A stretch of 64,000 bases of DNA, from positions 1 to 64,000 of the forward strand of contig JAEYVY010000008.1 of assembly GCA_023429375.1 (NCBI GenBank). Reading direction: 5' to 3'. Shown in pieces: positions 17,982 through 27,349 of the stretch (the first letter of the stretch is position 1; each line of letters starts with the position of its first letter). Below the pieces are notes generated by a model. That model made no database searches, was not told where the DNA came from, and worked only from the letters and a program-made list of their open reading frames with translations. A program made the translations under genes and the position numbers. The stretch comes from Bacteroidota bacterium (GTDB lineage: Bacteria; Bacteroidota; Bacteroidia; Bacteroidales; Tannerellaceae).

Positions 17982-18866
17982 ATGAAACTAGGATTTACAA
18001 AAGAAGCTAAGATCGGATTGGTTACTATTATTAGTCTGTCTTTACTATATGTAGGTATTAATTTTTTGAAAGGAATTAATCTGTTTAAGCCAGTCAATCA
18101 TTATTATGTTTCGTGCTCCAATGTAAAAGAAGTAACCATCTCAAGCCCGGTCTTTGTTGAAGGCTTTAAGGTTGGCTTGGTTCGTGCGATATCCTATGAT
18201 TATGAGACTACAGATAAGATTATAGTAGAGATAAGTCTCGAAGACGAGATGAGGATTAACAAAGGAAGCTATATATCCATTGAAAAAAGTCTACTAAGTG
18301 GAGGCGAACTTCATTTGCATCTGAATAAATATGTAGATGACTACATGAAACCCGGCGATACGATAGAAGGTCGTAACGGTGAAGATCTGATGGCTTCATT
18401 GCAAACGAACATATTGCCCGGTGTAGAACAGTTACTGCCCAAGCTGGATTCCATCTTGTATGGTTTGCAGCAAGTAATCAACCATCCGGCATTGACAACA
18501 TCGTTAACTCACATTGAAAATACTACACGTAATCTGGATCAGTCAACGGCTTATCTGAATACGGTACTTCGTAAAGATATACCTGTTATTGTAGGTAATC
18601 TGAAAACCATATCGTCTGATTTTACGCAAGTGAGCAATGAACTAAAAGGTTTGGATTTGTCAACGACAATGAATCTAGTTAATGCTACACTTGAAAATCT
18701 CAAGTTAACAACCGATAAATTGAATTCAACCGACAATAGTTTAGGATTATTATTAAATGATAAGGAGCTGTATATCAATCTGAACGAAACAAGTGGTAAT
18801 GCGTCTAAATTACTTTTAGACCTAAGAGAGAACCCTAAACGCTATGTTCACTTCTCTTTGTTTTAA
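17982..18866 (+). CDS. MlaD/MCE-family lipid transport protein
   Basis: MCE proteins are membrane-anchored periplasmic rings that pass phospholipids between membranes. The 294-residue product has an N-terminal anchor (IGLVTIISLSLLYVGINFLKG), one MCE domain (about 35-115, with VKEVTISSPVFVEGFKVGLV and LLSGGELHLHL) and a helical C-terminal region of about 170 residues. I chose the ATG at 17982; an upstream TTG would add three residues. No MlaE or MlaF genes are adjacent. It follows the amidase closely, perhaps in one transcript. Confidence 0.85.
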   Translation: MKLGFTKEAKIGLVTIISLSLLYVGINFLKGINLFKPVNHYYVSCSNVKEVTISSPVFVEGFKVGLVRAISYDYETTDKIIVEISLEDEMRINKGSYISIEKSLLSGGELHLHLNKYVDDYMKPGDTIEGRNGEDLMASLQTNILPGVEQLLPKLDSILYGLQQVINHPALTTSLTHIENTTRNLDQSTAYLNTVLRKDIPVIVGNLKTISSDFTQVSNELKGLDLSTTMNLVNATLENLKLTTDKLNSTDNSLGLLLNDKELYINLNETSGNASKLLLDLRENPKRYVHFSLF

Positions 18867-19216
18867 TTGATTAATTGCGTTCATTTCAATTTTTCTTATT
18901 TAGAATGATTCTAATTTAATTAAATTCTAAATAGGGTTGTAACGTTTTGGGAATAAGAAAAATACAAAATTGTATAAGTTTTTGTAGTAGGTGAATGTTT
19001 TTGAGTTTGAGATTTAACAAACGCGTTTAAATCAATACTCTGCCCACTTCGATATCATTTTTTGGCGATGTTTACAAAGCAAAATTATAAGTTGTTGAGT
19101 TTAAGATGACTAAGAAGAAGTAAAAAACGCAAATTAAAACGGCCTTTTTTTTCTAAAATTAATTTCTAAACTTTGTAGAACGTTTAAGAAAAAGTAGTTG
19201 TAGGAAGTAAGATAAG
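18867..19216. other. 350-bp AT-rich gap before dnaA
   Basis: I see no gene, tRNA or repeated DnaA box (TTATCCACA type) here. A weak near-palindrome (TTAGAATGATTCTAA) lies near 18900. The region presumably holds the dnaA promoter, but no full TTTG/TAnnTTTG pair stands out. Confidence 0.5.
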
Positions 19217-20614
19217 ATGCAAACTGATTACCAAATATTGTGGAAGAAATGCCTAACCGTTATTAAGGATATTGTACCGGAAGCAGCCTTTAACACTTGG
19301 TTTTTGCCTATTATTCCTCTTTCATATGAAGATAATAAATTCACCATTCAGGTACCTAGTCAATTCTTCTATGAATACCTTGAGGAAAAATATGTGAATG
19401 TGCTAAAGGTTACCCTATACAGAGTGATAGGACAGGGGACAATACTTAATTACCGGGTAATGGTGGATAGAACGACAGGAGGAACTGTTGACTATCCGGC
19501 AGAGAATGCTTCCGTTGCGGTGAATAAGTCTGCTCCGAAGGATGTAACAAAAGCTCCTAGTCCTTTTGTACAGCCAACTCCACAGGATTTGGATCCTCAA
19601 CTGAATCCCAAATATACGTTTGAGAATTATTTTGAAGGTACAAGTAATAAGCTGGTACGTACTGCAGGAGAAGCTGTAGCTCAGAATCCAGGTAAGACAG
19701 CCTTTAACCCGTTGTTCGTATTCGGTCCTTCAGGAGTAGGGAAGACACATCTCTGTCATGCAATTGGTATGCGTATCAGAGAACTTCATCCGGAGAAAAA
19801 GGTATTATATGTATCTTCTCACTTATTCAGGATTCAATTTACGGATGCTATCCGTAAGAATACGACAAATGACTTTTTGAATTTCTATCAAAATATTGAT
19901 GTCTTGATTCTAGATGATATTCAAGAATTGATAGGGATGGATAAAACGCAAAATACATTTTTCCATATATTCAATCATCTCCATCAATTAGGAAAGCAAC
20001 TAATCCTTACTTCAGATAAGGCACCCGTAGATTTGCTAGGTATGGAGGAACGACTGGTTACCCGTTTGAAGTGGGGTCTTACTGCTGAATTAAATCGTCC
20101 GGATCCGGATTTGCGCAGGAAGATATTAAAGAATAAGATCAGCCATGACGGTATAGTCATTCCTGACGAAGTCTTTAATTTTATAGCCGATAATGTAACG
20201 GAAAACGTACGCGATTTGGAAGGTATTTTAGTATCCTTGATGGCTAATGCAGTTATCAATAATCGTGAAATTGATCTGTCCTTGACAAAGAGAGTAATCG
20301 GTCAGGCTGTTCGATTAGAGAAGAAGCAGATTTCTGTTCAAATGATTCAAGAAGTGGTTTGTAACTACTATAATTTGGAACTTACAGCCATTCAAACACG
20401 TTCAAGAAAACGTGAGATTGTTCAAGCAAGACAGATAACCATGTTCTTAGCGAAGAAGTACACAGACTGTTCATTCTCGCATATAGGAAAGATTGTAGGA
20501 AAGAAAGATCACGCTACGGTGCTACATGCATGTAAGACGATAAAAGATCAGATAGAAACAAACAAATCGTTCCGTTCGTCTGTCGAAGAAATCGAAAATC
20601 TATTGAAGAACTAA
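19217..20614 (+). CDS. dnaA: chromosomal replication initiator protein DnaA
   Basis: DnaA binds origin boxes and opens oriC. The 465-residue protein has the N-terminal domain I, a variable linker (about 95-130), the AAA+ domain with Walker A FGPSGVGKTHL and Walker B LILDDIQEL, and the DNA-binding domain IV with KKDHATVLHACKTI. It stands alone, without dnaN, as is common in Bacteroidetes. A strong bidirectional terminator follows 18 bp after the stop. Confidence 0.98.
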   Translation: MQTDYQILWKKCLTVIKDIVPEAAFNTWFLPIIPLSYEDNKFTIQVPSQFFYEYLEEKYVNVLKVTLYRVIGQGTILNYRVMVDRTTGGTVDYPAENASVAVNKSAPKDVTKAPSPFVQPTPQDLDPQLNPKYTFENYFEGTSNKLVRTAGEAVAQNPGKTAFNPLFVFGPSGVGKTHLCHAIGMRIRELHPEKKVLYVSSHLFRIQFTDAIRKNTTNDFLNFYQNIDVLILDDIQELIGMDKTQNTFFHIFNHLHQLGKQLILTSDKAPVDLLGMEERLVTRLKWGLTAELNRPDPDLRRKILKNKISHDGIVIPDEVFNFIADNVTENVRDLEGILVSLMANAVINNREIDLSLTKRVIGQAVRLEKKQISVQMIQEVVCNYYNLELTAIQTRSRKREIVQARQITMFLAKKYTDCSFSHIGKIVGKKDHATVLHACKTIKDQIETNKSFRSSVEEIENLLKN

Positions 20615-20632
20615 AACGTAAATAATAGATAT

Positions 20633-20665
20633 AAAAAAAGACACTCAATTGAGTGTCTTTTTTTT
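20633..20665. terminator. bidirectional terminator between dnaA and the purine permease
   Basis: GACACTCAATTGAGTGTC is a perfect palindrome flanked by A7 on the left and T9 on the right, so it can work on both strands between these convergent genes. Confidence 0.92.
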
Positions 20666-20673
20666 GTTACTTA

Positions 20674-21969
20674 TTATCCGAAAATATATCTCAAGACGAA
20701 CAAAGCAGATAAAACATACAGAGTCGGCGAAACATGTTTGAATTGACCTGTAAATATTTTTATCAATGTATAGCAAAGAAGTCCTAACGTAATTCCTTCG
20801 GCAATAGAGTATGTTAATACCATGGTCAGCATAATGGTGAATGCTGGCAATGCTTCACTGATATCGGTTAGTTTGATATCTTTAATTGTCTTCATCATCA
20901 TTACCCCAACAACAAACAGTGAACCGGTTGTTGCTGCACTTGGTACCAATAAGAATAGAGGAGAGAAGAACAAAGCTAATAAGAAGAGGATACCTACTGT
21001 AAATGCTGTTAAACCTGAACGACCGCCTTCTGCAATTCCTGCTGCACTTTCCACATAAGTAGAAACTGTAGAAGTTCCACAAGCTGCACCAAATGTTGTA
21101 CCAACTGCGTCAGCGATGAGTGCTTCTTTCATATAAGGTAAATTACCTTCTTTATCCAGCATGTTTGCTTGCGCACCTGTACCCACCAATGTTCCAACAG
21201 TGTTGAAAATGTCCATGAAGATCAAAATCAGCACTATAATCATCATGTCGAAAGATAATAATGGCTCGAAATCGAAACACATGAATGTAGGAGCCATTGA
21301 TTGAGGCATAGAAATCGGAACGAAGTTCTCAGGTAATGTAGTTACACCAAATGGAATACCAATTGCTGTACAGATAAGAATGCTATAGAAAAGACCTCCG
21401 CGAACCTTACGCCATAGCAAAGTTGTACTCAGTAAAATACCGAAGATGGCAACTAAAGCTGTTGGAGTGAATTTCCCTAAGGTTACAAATGTAGCCGGAC
21501 TAGCATCAATAATACCTGCATTTTTTAGTCCGATAAATGCAATGAACATACCAATACCAATTGAAATAGAATACCTTAAGTTTAGGGGTATACTATTTAC
21601 AATTTTCTCTCGAATGTTGAAGAATGAGATAATTATAAAGATGATACCTTCGACTAAAATGGCAGCAAGTGCTGCTTGCCATGAATATCCCATACCTTGA
21701 ACAAGAGTAAAGGCGAAGAAGGCATTGATGCCCATGCTTGGAGCAAGGGCAAAAGGCAATTTGGCTATGAAAGCCAGTAGGATGGTAGCAAAAGCTGACG
21801 ACAATGCCGTAGCCGTAAAAACAGAACCTTTATCCATTGACGCTTGGCTTAGAATATCCGGGTTTACAGCCAGGATATAGCTCATCGTCATGAACGTAGT
21901 CAGACCGGCAATAAGTTCGGTCCTTAGGTTCATTGTGCTTTTATCGAATCCAAATAATTTCTTAAGCAT
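20674..21969 (-). CDS. NCS2-family purine permease (AzgA/GhxP type)
   Basis: This 431-residue inner-membrane transporter probably imports adenine, guanine or hypoxanthine with protons. Family segments are ELIAGLTTFMTMSYILAVNP near the N-terminus, LPFALAPSMGINAFFAFTLV (substrate-binding motif) and FMDIFNTVGTLVGTGAQANM. About 12-14 membrane segments are predicted by eye. It starts 11 bp after an outer-membrane channel-like gene, suggesting coupled uptake across both membranes. The exact purine is unknown. Confidence 0.9.
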   Translation of the reverse strand: MLKKLFGFDKSTMNLRTELIAGLTTFMTMSYILAVNPDILSQASMDKGSVFTATALSSAFATILLAFIAKLPFALAPSMGINAFFAFTLVQGMGYSWQAALAAILVEGIIFIIISFFNIREKIVNSIPLNLRYSISIGIGMFIAFIGLKNAGIIDASPATFVTLGKFTPTALVAIFGILLSTTLLWRKVRGGLFYSILICTAIGIPFGVTTLPENFVPISMPQSMAPTFMCFDFEPLLSFDMMIIVLILIFMDIFNTVGTLVGTGAQANMLDKEGNLPYMKEALIADAVGTTFGAACGTSTVSTYVESAAGIAEGGRSGLTAFTVGILFLLALFFSPLFLLVPSAATTGSLFVVGVMMMKTIKDIKLTDISEALPAFTIMLTMVLTYSIAEGITLGLLCYTLIKIFTGQFKHVSPTLYVLSALFVLRYIFG

Positions 21970-21980
21970 AATGGGGTAGA

Positions 21981-22688
21981 TTAATCAAATGACCATTTAA
22001 TTGCCAATGTTGGGATAGCATAGAATCCGCCTACAAAAGCAAAATTATTTCTTACTTCTACTTCTGTACCGATGCTTAGGTTGAACTTTTCGTCAACACC
22101 TTTGATTTTATTGAGGTTGACCCAAAGTTGAGGTTCAGATAAGAATTGATAGTCTCCAATTGTAGGGAGAGTTTTTTCGCGCCAGAAATCAGCAAAACCG
22201 CTGAATGTGCATACACCGTTATTGCCAAAATGAACATACCAAGTAGCTGTCAACTGGAAGTTTTCAGGGCTTATGTTGCGATGGATGTGTTTATACATCG
22301 GAGTGAATGTGAAACCTTTGCTGAATGTTGCATTATTATAGGAATAAGTCAAACCAGCCAAATAAGCGTTGTTAATATAATTACCTCTTACATTTCCACC
22401 GTTATACTCTACGTGGATGGATAGAGGTGATTCCCAGAATTTAAGTTCACGGGCAATTTCCCAATAGGCACCAACTATGCCTTGGCCAGTATAGTCCATA
22501 TCAACGAAGAAGAATGTGCTACCCCATTTGTCGGGCTTAAACATTTCTACCGTTGTAGTAAGTTTTGGGCGTGTACCGAAGTCTTTGTCGTAAATACTAC
22601 TTCCGAAATCGTAGTGAAATTGAACATTTTGAGCTTTACCCGCAGTACAAAGTAAAGCAAGGAATAACAGTGCTAAAAGTTTCTTCAT
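21981..22688 (-). CDS. DUF5020 outer-membrane channel-like protein
   Basis: The 235-residue protein has a signal peptide (MKKLLALLFLALLCTAGKAQ) and alternating beta-strand sequence ending in the aromatic terminal strand LAIKWSFD. It resembles DUF5020, a Tsx-like nucleoside channel fold. Its position 11 bp upstream of a purine permease supports a role in nucleoside or nucleobase entry. The function is inferred from context. Confidence 0.75.
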   Translation of the reverse strand: MKKLLALLFLALLCTAGKAQNVQFHYDFGSSIYDKDFGTRPKLTTTVEMFKPDKWGSTFFFVDMDYTGQGIVGAYWEIARELKFWESPLSIHVEYNGGNVRGNYINNAYLAGLTYSYNNATFSKGFTFTPMYKHIHRNISPENFQLTATWYVHFGNNGVCTFSGFADFWREKTLPTIGDYQFLSEPQLWVNLNKIKGVDEKFNLSIGTEVEVRNNFAFVGGFYAIPTLAIKWSFD

Positions 22689-22732
22689 CGTTTATTTGTA
22701 ATTATTGTTTTAAAATGAGCTGCAAAGATAAA

Positions 22733-22740
22733 TAAAAGCC
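22733..22740 (-). promoter_or_regulatory. -7 element for the DUF5020/permease operon
   Basis: On the minus strand this reads TATCTTTG followed by C, 45 bp before the start codon. The -33 is not clear. Confidence 0.45.
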
Positions 22741-22867
22741 CGAATACTAAAGGAAGTTCATATACTAGAGTTTTCTTTATGTTTAATAAAAATGTGATGG
22801 AAAGTATCGCCTTGAAATATTACTTTTGTACTAAACAGATATAAATTATCCTTAATTGATTATTGTT

Positions 22868-23947
22868 ATGAAAAAGATGATGAAGAAAAATGCTCTGATT
22901 TTGATTTTGTTGGTCTGTGTTTTTAGCCTGAATGCGCAAGAGAAATATACAGCTCCGGCATTATCCAACCCGGATTCCTGGTCGATGGTTTTAGTTCCGG
23001 ACCCACAGACTTATGTGAAATTCTCGCGCAACCAAGGAATTTTGAATATGATGACTTCGTGGATAGGTGAGAATGCTCAGAAACTGAATATAGGTTTCGT
23101 ATTGTGTACGGGCGACCTGGTTGAACAAAACAACCTGCTGAATCCGAATGGTAGTAGTGCTAACCAAAATAGCTTTCAGCAATGGGAAGCCGTTTCGTCG
23201 GCATTTGGTCGTTTAGACGGAGTAGTTCCTTATTTTTTGGCCACAGGAAATCATGATTTTGGTATATTGAGTGCAGAAAACAGAAGAACTCACTTTGATG
23301 AATATTTCCATCCGAATAAAAATATTCTTAATAAGCAAATGTTGCGTGAAGTCGGTTTAACAGAGGAAGGTATCCCAACTTTGCGTAATGCAACCTACGA
23401 ATATTGTTCTCCTCAAGGTAAAAAGATTTTGGTGGTCGTACTTGAATTTGCGCCTAGAAATGCAGCTATCGAATGGGCTAAAGGGGTGATTTCTCAAGAA
23501 AAATATAAAGACCATGAAGTGATTTTGTTGACACACTCGTACATGGATTCCGATAATAATCATATCGTGAAAGAAGGTTATAAGGTAGAAGATGCAAATT
23601 ATGGTGCTGCCCTTTTCGAAAAGTTAGTGAAACCTTCAACTAATATCCGTATGGTGTTTGCCGGACATATTGGTGCGCCCGATGATGCGAAGAAGCATAT
23701 TGCATTCCGTACAGACAAGAATGCTGCCGGAAAAACCGTACAACAAATGGTTTTCAATGCACAGGCTATGGGTGGTGGCTGGCATGGCAATGGCGGTGAT
23801 GGCTGGTTGCGTATTTTGGAATTTTTACCAGATGGAAAGACTGTTAAAGTGAAAACTTTCTCTCCTTTCTTTGCCAGTTCACCTTCAACCCGTCATATGG
23901 CTTGGCGTACGGCAGATTATGATGAGTTCACATTTACGCTTGATTGA
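22868..23947 (+). CDS. secreted calcineurin-like metallophosphoesterase
   Basis: The 359-residue product has a signal peptide (hydrophobic ILILLVCVFSLNAQ) and the five metallophosphoesterase blocks: VPDPQTY, CTGDLVEQN, ATGNHDFG, LTHSYMD and FAGHIGAPDD. It should hydrolyse a phosphate ester in the periplasm or outside the cell. The substrate is unknown. I chose the ATG at 22868; the TTG at 22856 would add four residues. A TACTTTTG -7-like site is at 22821-22828, and a terminator follows. Confidence 0.88.
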   Translation: MKKMMKKNALILILLVCVFSLNAQEKYTAPALSNPDSWSMVLVPDPQTYVKFSRNQGILNMMTSWIGENAQKLNIGFVLCTGDLVEQNNLLNPNGSSANQNSFQQWEAVSSAFGRLDGVVPYFLATGNHDFGILSAENRRTHFDEYFHPNKNILNKQMLREVGLTEEGIPTLRNATYEYCSPQGKKILVVVLEFAPRNAAIEWAKGVISQEKYKDHEVILLTHSYMDSDNNHIVKEGYKVEDANYGAALFEKLVKPSTNIRMVFAGHIGAPDDAKKHIAFRTDKNAAGKTVQQMVFNAQAMGGGWHGNGGDGWLRILEFLPDGKTVKVKTFSPFFASSPSTRHMAWRTADYDEFTFTLD

Positions 23948-23971
23948 TAACGTCAGAAAATAGGAAAAACG

Positions 23972-24009
23972 AAAAAGGTGCTTGTGTCATTTTACAAGCA
24001 CCTTTTTTA
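23972..24009 (+). terminator. terminator after the metallophosphoesterase gene
   Basis: AAAAAGGTGCTTGT pairs with ACAAGCACCTTTTTT around an 8-nt loop, with a T-run on the right. Confidence 0.88.
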
Positions 24010-24047
24010 ATGATAAAAAAAGTAAATTATCTAGATGTGAATTTTTG

Positions 24048-24211
24048 TTGATTATCAATATTAAAAATACATCCCGATGGTTTTAAAAAAACATCTCGAT
24101 CATTTTAAAAAAACATCGAGGTGTTTTTTAAAAACGTTCGGGGTGTTTTTTTATAATCTTATATGCCTTGAATATCAAAGGGTCTATTGACTGAATTTCA
24201 CATCGGGATGA
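24048..24211 (+). repeat. CATCnCGATG dispersed repeat, copy A
   Basis: This non-coding element of about 164 bp runs from TTGATTATCAA to cacatcgggatga. It contains five CATC(c/t)CGATG-like palindromic cores separated by A- and T-tracts (TACATCCCGATG, ACATCTCGATC, ACATCGAGGTG, ACGTTCGGGGTG, CACATCGGGATG). Copy B at 39698-39861 aligns along its length in opposite orientation, and copy C at 62460-62627 is a more diverged relative. It fills most of the gap between the metallophosphoesterase and rhodanese genes. Its role is unknown. Confidence 0.75.
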
Positions 24212-24320
24212 GTGATTGTTTTTTGCTGTTTAAAAAGACTGTTTTTAACCCGTAGAATATCGCAAAACAACATTGCATAAAAAGATGTTATATGTCTGAC
24301 ATTAAATAATGATATAGACT

Positions 24321-24626
24321 ATGTTTGATTTATTACGCAGATTTAGAGAAAGTAATTCTCAAGAGATGCTGAAAGACTTAATCGCTAAAAAAGGGGCTGA
24401 ATTGATTGATGTTCGTACAAGAGAAGAATATGACGAAGGCCATGTGAAGACATCAAAAAATATTCCGGTAGATGAAATTCCTGAATACGCGAATCAATTC
24501 AACAAAGAAAAGCCATATGTACTAGTTTGCGCCAGCGGTATGCGTAGTGGAAATGCGGTCAAATTCCTCAAGAGCAGAGGGTTTACCCAGGTCTACAACG
24601 GAGGCAGCTGGGTAAACTTCCTGTAA
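24321..24626 (+). CDS. single-domain rhodanese-like protein
   Basis: This 101-residue cytoplasmic protein consists of one rhodanese domain. The LIDVRTREEYDEGHV segment and the active-site Cys loop VCASGMRSGNA are intact, so it could carry a persulfide sulfur. It resembles PspE/GlpE-type sulfurtransferases but has no signal peptide. It stands alone between a repeat element and a convergent gene, so its partner is unknown. Confidence 0.88.
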   Translation: MFDLLRRFRESNSQEMLKDLIAKKGAELIDVRTREEYDEGHVKTSKNIPVDEIPEYANQFNKEKPYVLVCASGMRSGNAVKFLKSRGFTQVYNGGSWVNFL

Positions 24627-24644
24627 CTTTTCCAAAAAAATGTC

Positions 24645-24665
24645 TGCAGGCAAGAAAAGCCTACA
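24645..24665 (-). terminator. terminator for the ThuA-domain gene
   Basis: TGCAGGC pairs with GCCTACA (one wobble) around a 7-nt loop. On the minus strand it is followed by a run of seven T. Confidence 0.6.
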
Positions 24666-24674
24666 AGCGTCAAT

Positions 24675-25574
24675 TTATTTATAGTTCATTCTTGTACTCG
24701 TCTTGCCAGATGTTGGTAAGTCGGTAGGTACTTTGCAGGTCACTTTGCCTGTAGCTGCCCATTCGGCACCTCTCAGCAGAGTTTCCTGAAAACCTGTACA
24801 TTGCATGGCCGGATTGTTTTCTACCGTTTCGCCGGCATGCCCCAGCATGGTGTGGAAAATGCGTGCCTTACCGTAATCGACGGTGAATACAAGAGGTTCT
24901 TCACGTCCGGATCCACCCGTTTCAGGGTCTGAATAGGCTGTGTAAAGTATATCTTTGATATTGCCCGGACCACGCATTCTATCGTAAAGTTCATCTTTGG
25001 CATGTAGCCAACGATTGGGTAAACCTTGGGTGATGGGATGATCGGTGTTTCTGCAGTTTACTATATATTCATGCTGTCTGCCGTGCGAGCCACCTGGTCC
25101 GGGGGTCATATCTTTAACTAAAGCTCCGTTTTGCCAATAGACATAAGGACCGGATTTTTCGTTTCGTCCTTCCCAGCCACCTAATGCACATATTTTACTG
25201 AATTCATCCCAGTCGGGGAATGGATTATCGGCCGCATGGTAGATGATGATGCCCCCACCTTTTGTTGCATAATCGACAAATCTCTTTTTCGTTTGCTCGG
25301 GCCAAGGGTCACCGTTATAGTCGAGTATCACTAATGAATAAGGAGAAAAATCTACGATAAAAGTAGACATGTCGCTGCCTTTTTCCGGAGAAATGAGAAT
25401 GTCAACCTGAAACTGCCCTGAGTTTTCAAGTATCTGTTTCATAACAACGCTACTAACTTCCCAATTGTGGTTGTTTTGTCCGGTAAGAATCAATGTGTTA
25501 ATTGGCTTTTTTGCTGAGAGGGAAAAGATAGTCAGCATACCGAAAAGTAGGATGAGTCCGTAGATTTTCTTCAT
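24675..25574 (-). CDS. secreted ThuA-like domain protein
   Basis: The 299-residue protein has a signal peptide (MKKIYGLILLFGMLTIFSLS) and a ThuA-like, glutamine-amidotransferase-fold domain (about 25-270). Recognisable segments are LILTGQNNHNW, GGGIIIYHAADNPFPDW, HPITQGLP and IFHTMLGHAGETVENNP. ThuA domains are linked to sugar metabolism, but the reaction is not established. It is divergent from engB. Confidence 0.8.
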   Translation of the reverse strand: MKKIYGLILLFGMLTIFSLSAKKPINTLILTGQNNHNWEVSSVVMKQILENSGQFQVDILISPEKGSDMSTFIVDFSPYSLVILDYNGDPWPEQTKKRFVDYATKGGGIIIYHAADNPFPDWDEFSKICALGGWEGRNEKSGPYVYWQNGALVKDMTPGPGGSHGRQHEYIVNCRNTDHPITQGLPNRWLHAKDELYDRMRGPGNIKDILYTAYSDPETGGSGREEPLVFTVDYGKARIFHTMLGHAGETVENNPAMQCTGFQETLLRGAEWAATGKVTCKVPTDLPTSGKTSTRMNYK

Positions 25575-25692
25575 AATATTAGACGTATGTTTAGATTTAA
25601 CTTTTCAAATATACAACATCGGCTATAACTAACTTACTGAGAAACGGACAATTTTGACTAATTTTGTGGATAAAATAAAGAAATAACATAAA

Positions 25693-26292
25693 ATGATGGA
25701 AATAAGAAGTGCCGAATTTGTAATCAGCAATACCGATGTAAGAAAATGCCCGGAAGGTAATCTACCCGAATATGCATTTATCGGTCGAAGTAACGTAGGA
25801 AAATCGTCACTAATCAATATGCTGACGAATAGGAAAGGTCTTGCGATGACCTCGCAAAAACCCGGAAAGACACAGCTTATCAATCATTTCCTGATCAACA
25901 ACGAATGGTATCTGGTTGACTTGCCCGGATATGGTTATGCGCAAAGAGGGAAAGAGGGCCGTGAAAAGATTCGTAAGATTATCGATACTTATATTCTTAA
26001 GCGTATGCAGCTGACCAACCTGTTTATCTTGTTGGACTGTAGGCATGATGCACAAAAGATCGATCTTGAATTTATGGAATGGCTCGGACAAAGTGGCATT
26101 CCGTTTTCTATCATCTTCACCAAAATAGATAAGTTGAGCAAGAGCCGATTGGCAGAGAATATCGAAAAGTATAAGGCCAAGCTTTTAGAAACATGGGAGG
26201 AGCTTCCACCTATTCTTTTATCTTCATCAACGAGCCGCGAAGGGCGTGAAGAAATACTTACTTACATTGATGAAATAAACAAGGGACTGTAA
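25693..26292 (+). CDS. engB: ribosome-biogenesis GTPase EngB (YsxC/YihA)
   Basis: This GTPase is needed for 50S subunit assembly. The 199-residue protein has G1 GRSNVGKSSL, G3 DLPGYGYAQRGKE, G4 TKID and G5 SSSTS. It reads MMEIRSAEFVISNTDVRKCP at the N-terminus, like family members. A TAATTTTG site at 25659-25666 could be its -7 element. The GH43 gene follows 15 bp later and is probably cotranscribed. Confidence 0.95.
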   Translation: MMEIRSAEFVISNTDVRKCPEGNLPEYAFIGRSNVGKSSLINMLTNRKGLAMTSQKPGKTQLINHFLINNEWYLVDLPGYGYAQRGKEGREKIRKIIDTYILKRMQLTNLFILLDCRHDAQKIDLEFMEWLGQSGIPFSIIFTKIDKLSKSRLAENIEKYKAKLLETWEELPPILLSSSTSREGREEILTYIDEINKGL

Positions 26293-26307
26293 AACAGCTA
26301 TACTATT

Positions 26308-27345
26308 ATGAAAAGACAACTGATTTATTTATGTGCATGGCTGGGGCTGCTTGGTGGCTCTGTGTTGAGTCATGCAGAAGGAAACGATCAAAAGGATAAT
26401 AAAACCGGAATGCTGCCATTAGCTGATATTTTTATCCGCGATCCTTATATCCTGGCCGAGCCAAAAACGCAGACTTATTATTTATATCGTACGTCTACCA
26501 AGAAGGAGCAAGGAAATGAACTAGGAGGGGTAGAGGTATTCAAAAGTAAAGACCTGAAGCTTTGGGAAGGTCCGTATAAGGTGTTTACAGTGCCTGAGAA
26601 TAACTGGATTACGGGTCGTGTATGGGCTCCCGAAGTTCATGAATACAACGGTAAGTATTATTTATTTGCCACGCTAAATAGCTCGATTAAGTGGAAGAAA
26701 ACCCAACCGGGATGGAATGCTGACTATACCTTTAGAGGAACGCAGGTATTCCATGCCGATTCACCCGAAGGCCCTTTCTTGCCGTTTGCTTTAACCCCTC
26801 ATACACCCATGGATCGGATGGCACTCGATGGTACTTTATGGGTGGAAGATGGCGTTCCCTATATGATTTACTGCCACGAATGGGTTCAAGTCGTAGACGG
26901 TACGATGGAACTCGTGCAGTTGGCTCCTGACTTGTCTGCTTCGGTAGGACAGTCGATGACTCTGTTCTGCGCTTCTGCTGCCGATTGGTCAACCGGCTCC
27001 TTACGTAACCCTCCGTTGCCGACTTCGTATGTTACTGATGGTTGCTTTCTTTATCGCACCAAAACAGGTAAGTTATTGATGATCTGGTCGAGCTTCATGC
27101 ATGGTGAATATGCGTTGGGCATTGCAGAGTCGGTAACCGGAAAAGTTGCCGGACCTTGGAAGCAGAACGAATCGCCACTGTTCCATAAAAACGGAGGACA
27201 TGGGATGATCTTTAAATCGTTCGATGGCAAATTATATATCACCTTCCATGGACCAAACTCACCCGCAGGCGCTGAACGGGCACTTATCTATGAGATAGAA
27301 GATGTGGGAGATACACTCGTTTTGAAAAAAGAAATTCGTGAATAA
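26308..27345 (+). CDS. family 43 glycoside hydrolase
   Basis: The 345-residue protein has a signal peptide (about residues 1-24, ending SHAEG) and a five-bladed beta-propeller GH43-type catalytic domain. The catalytic base Asp is in IFIRDPYIL, the propeller motif WAPEVHEYNGKYYLFAT is clear, and a Glu in YCHEWVQ is the probable proton donor. GH43 enzymes usually remove arabinose or xylose from plant glycans. The precise activity is unknown. It follows engB by 15 bp and is not next to a SusCD pair of its own orientation. Confidence 0.85.
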   Translation: MKRQLIYLCAWLGLLGGSVLSHAEGNDQKDNKTGMLPLADIFIRDPYILAEPKTQTYYLYRTSTKKEQGNELGGVEVFKSKDLKLWEGPYKVFTVPENNWITGRVWAPEVHEYNGKYYLFATLNSSIKWKKTQPGWNADYTFRGTQVFHADSPEGPFLPFALTPHTPMDRMALDGTLWVEDGVPYMIYCHEWVQVVDGTMELVQLAPDLSASVGQSMTLFCASAADWSTGSLRNPPLPTSYVTDGCFLYRTKTGKLLMIWSSFMHGEYALGIAESVTGKVAGPWKQNESPLFHKNGGHGMIFKSFDGKLYITFHGPNSPAGAERALIYEIEDVGDTLVLKKEIRE

Positions 27346-27349
27346 TAAA

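Noticed and set aside
18867..19216. Replication origin next to dnaA
   Set aside because: No cluster of DnaA boxes is visible, and dnaA is often far from oriC in Bacteroidetes.
22689..22867. Purine riboswitch before the permease operon
   Set aside because: No purine-aptamer-like stems or conserved loops are visible in the short leader.
24048..24211. CRISPR array reading of the repeated cores
   Set aside because: Cores are short, spacers are A/T tracts of unequal length, and no cas genes are near.
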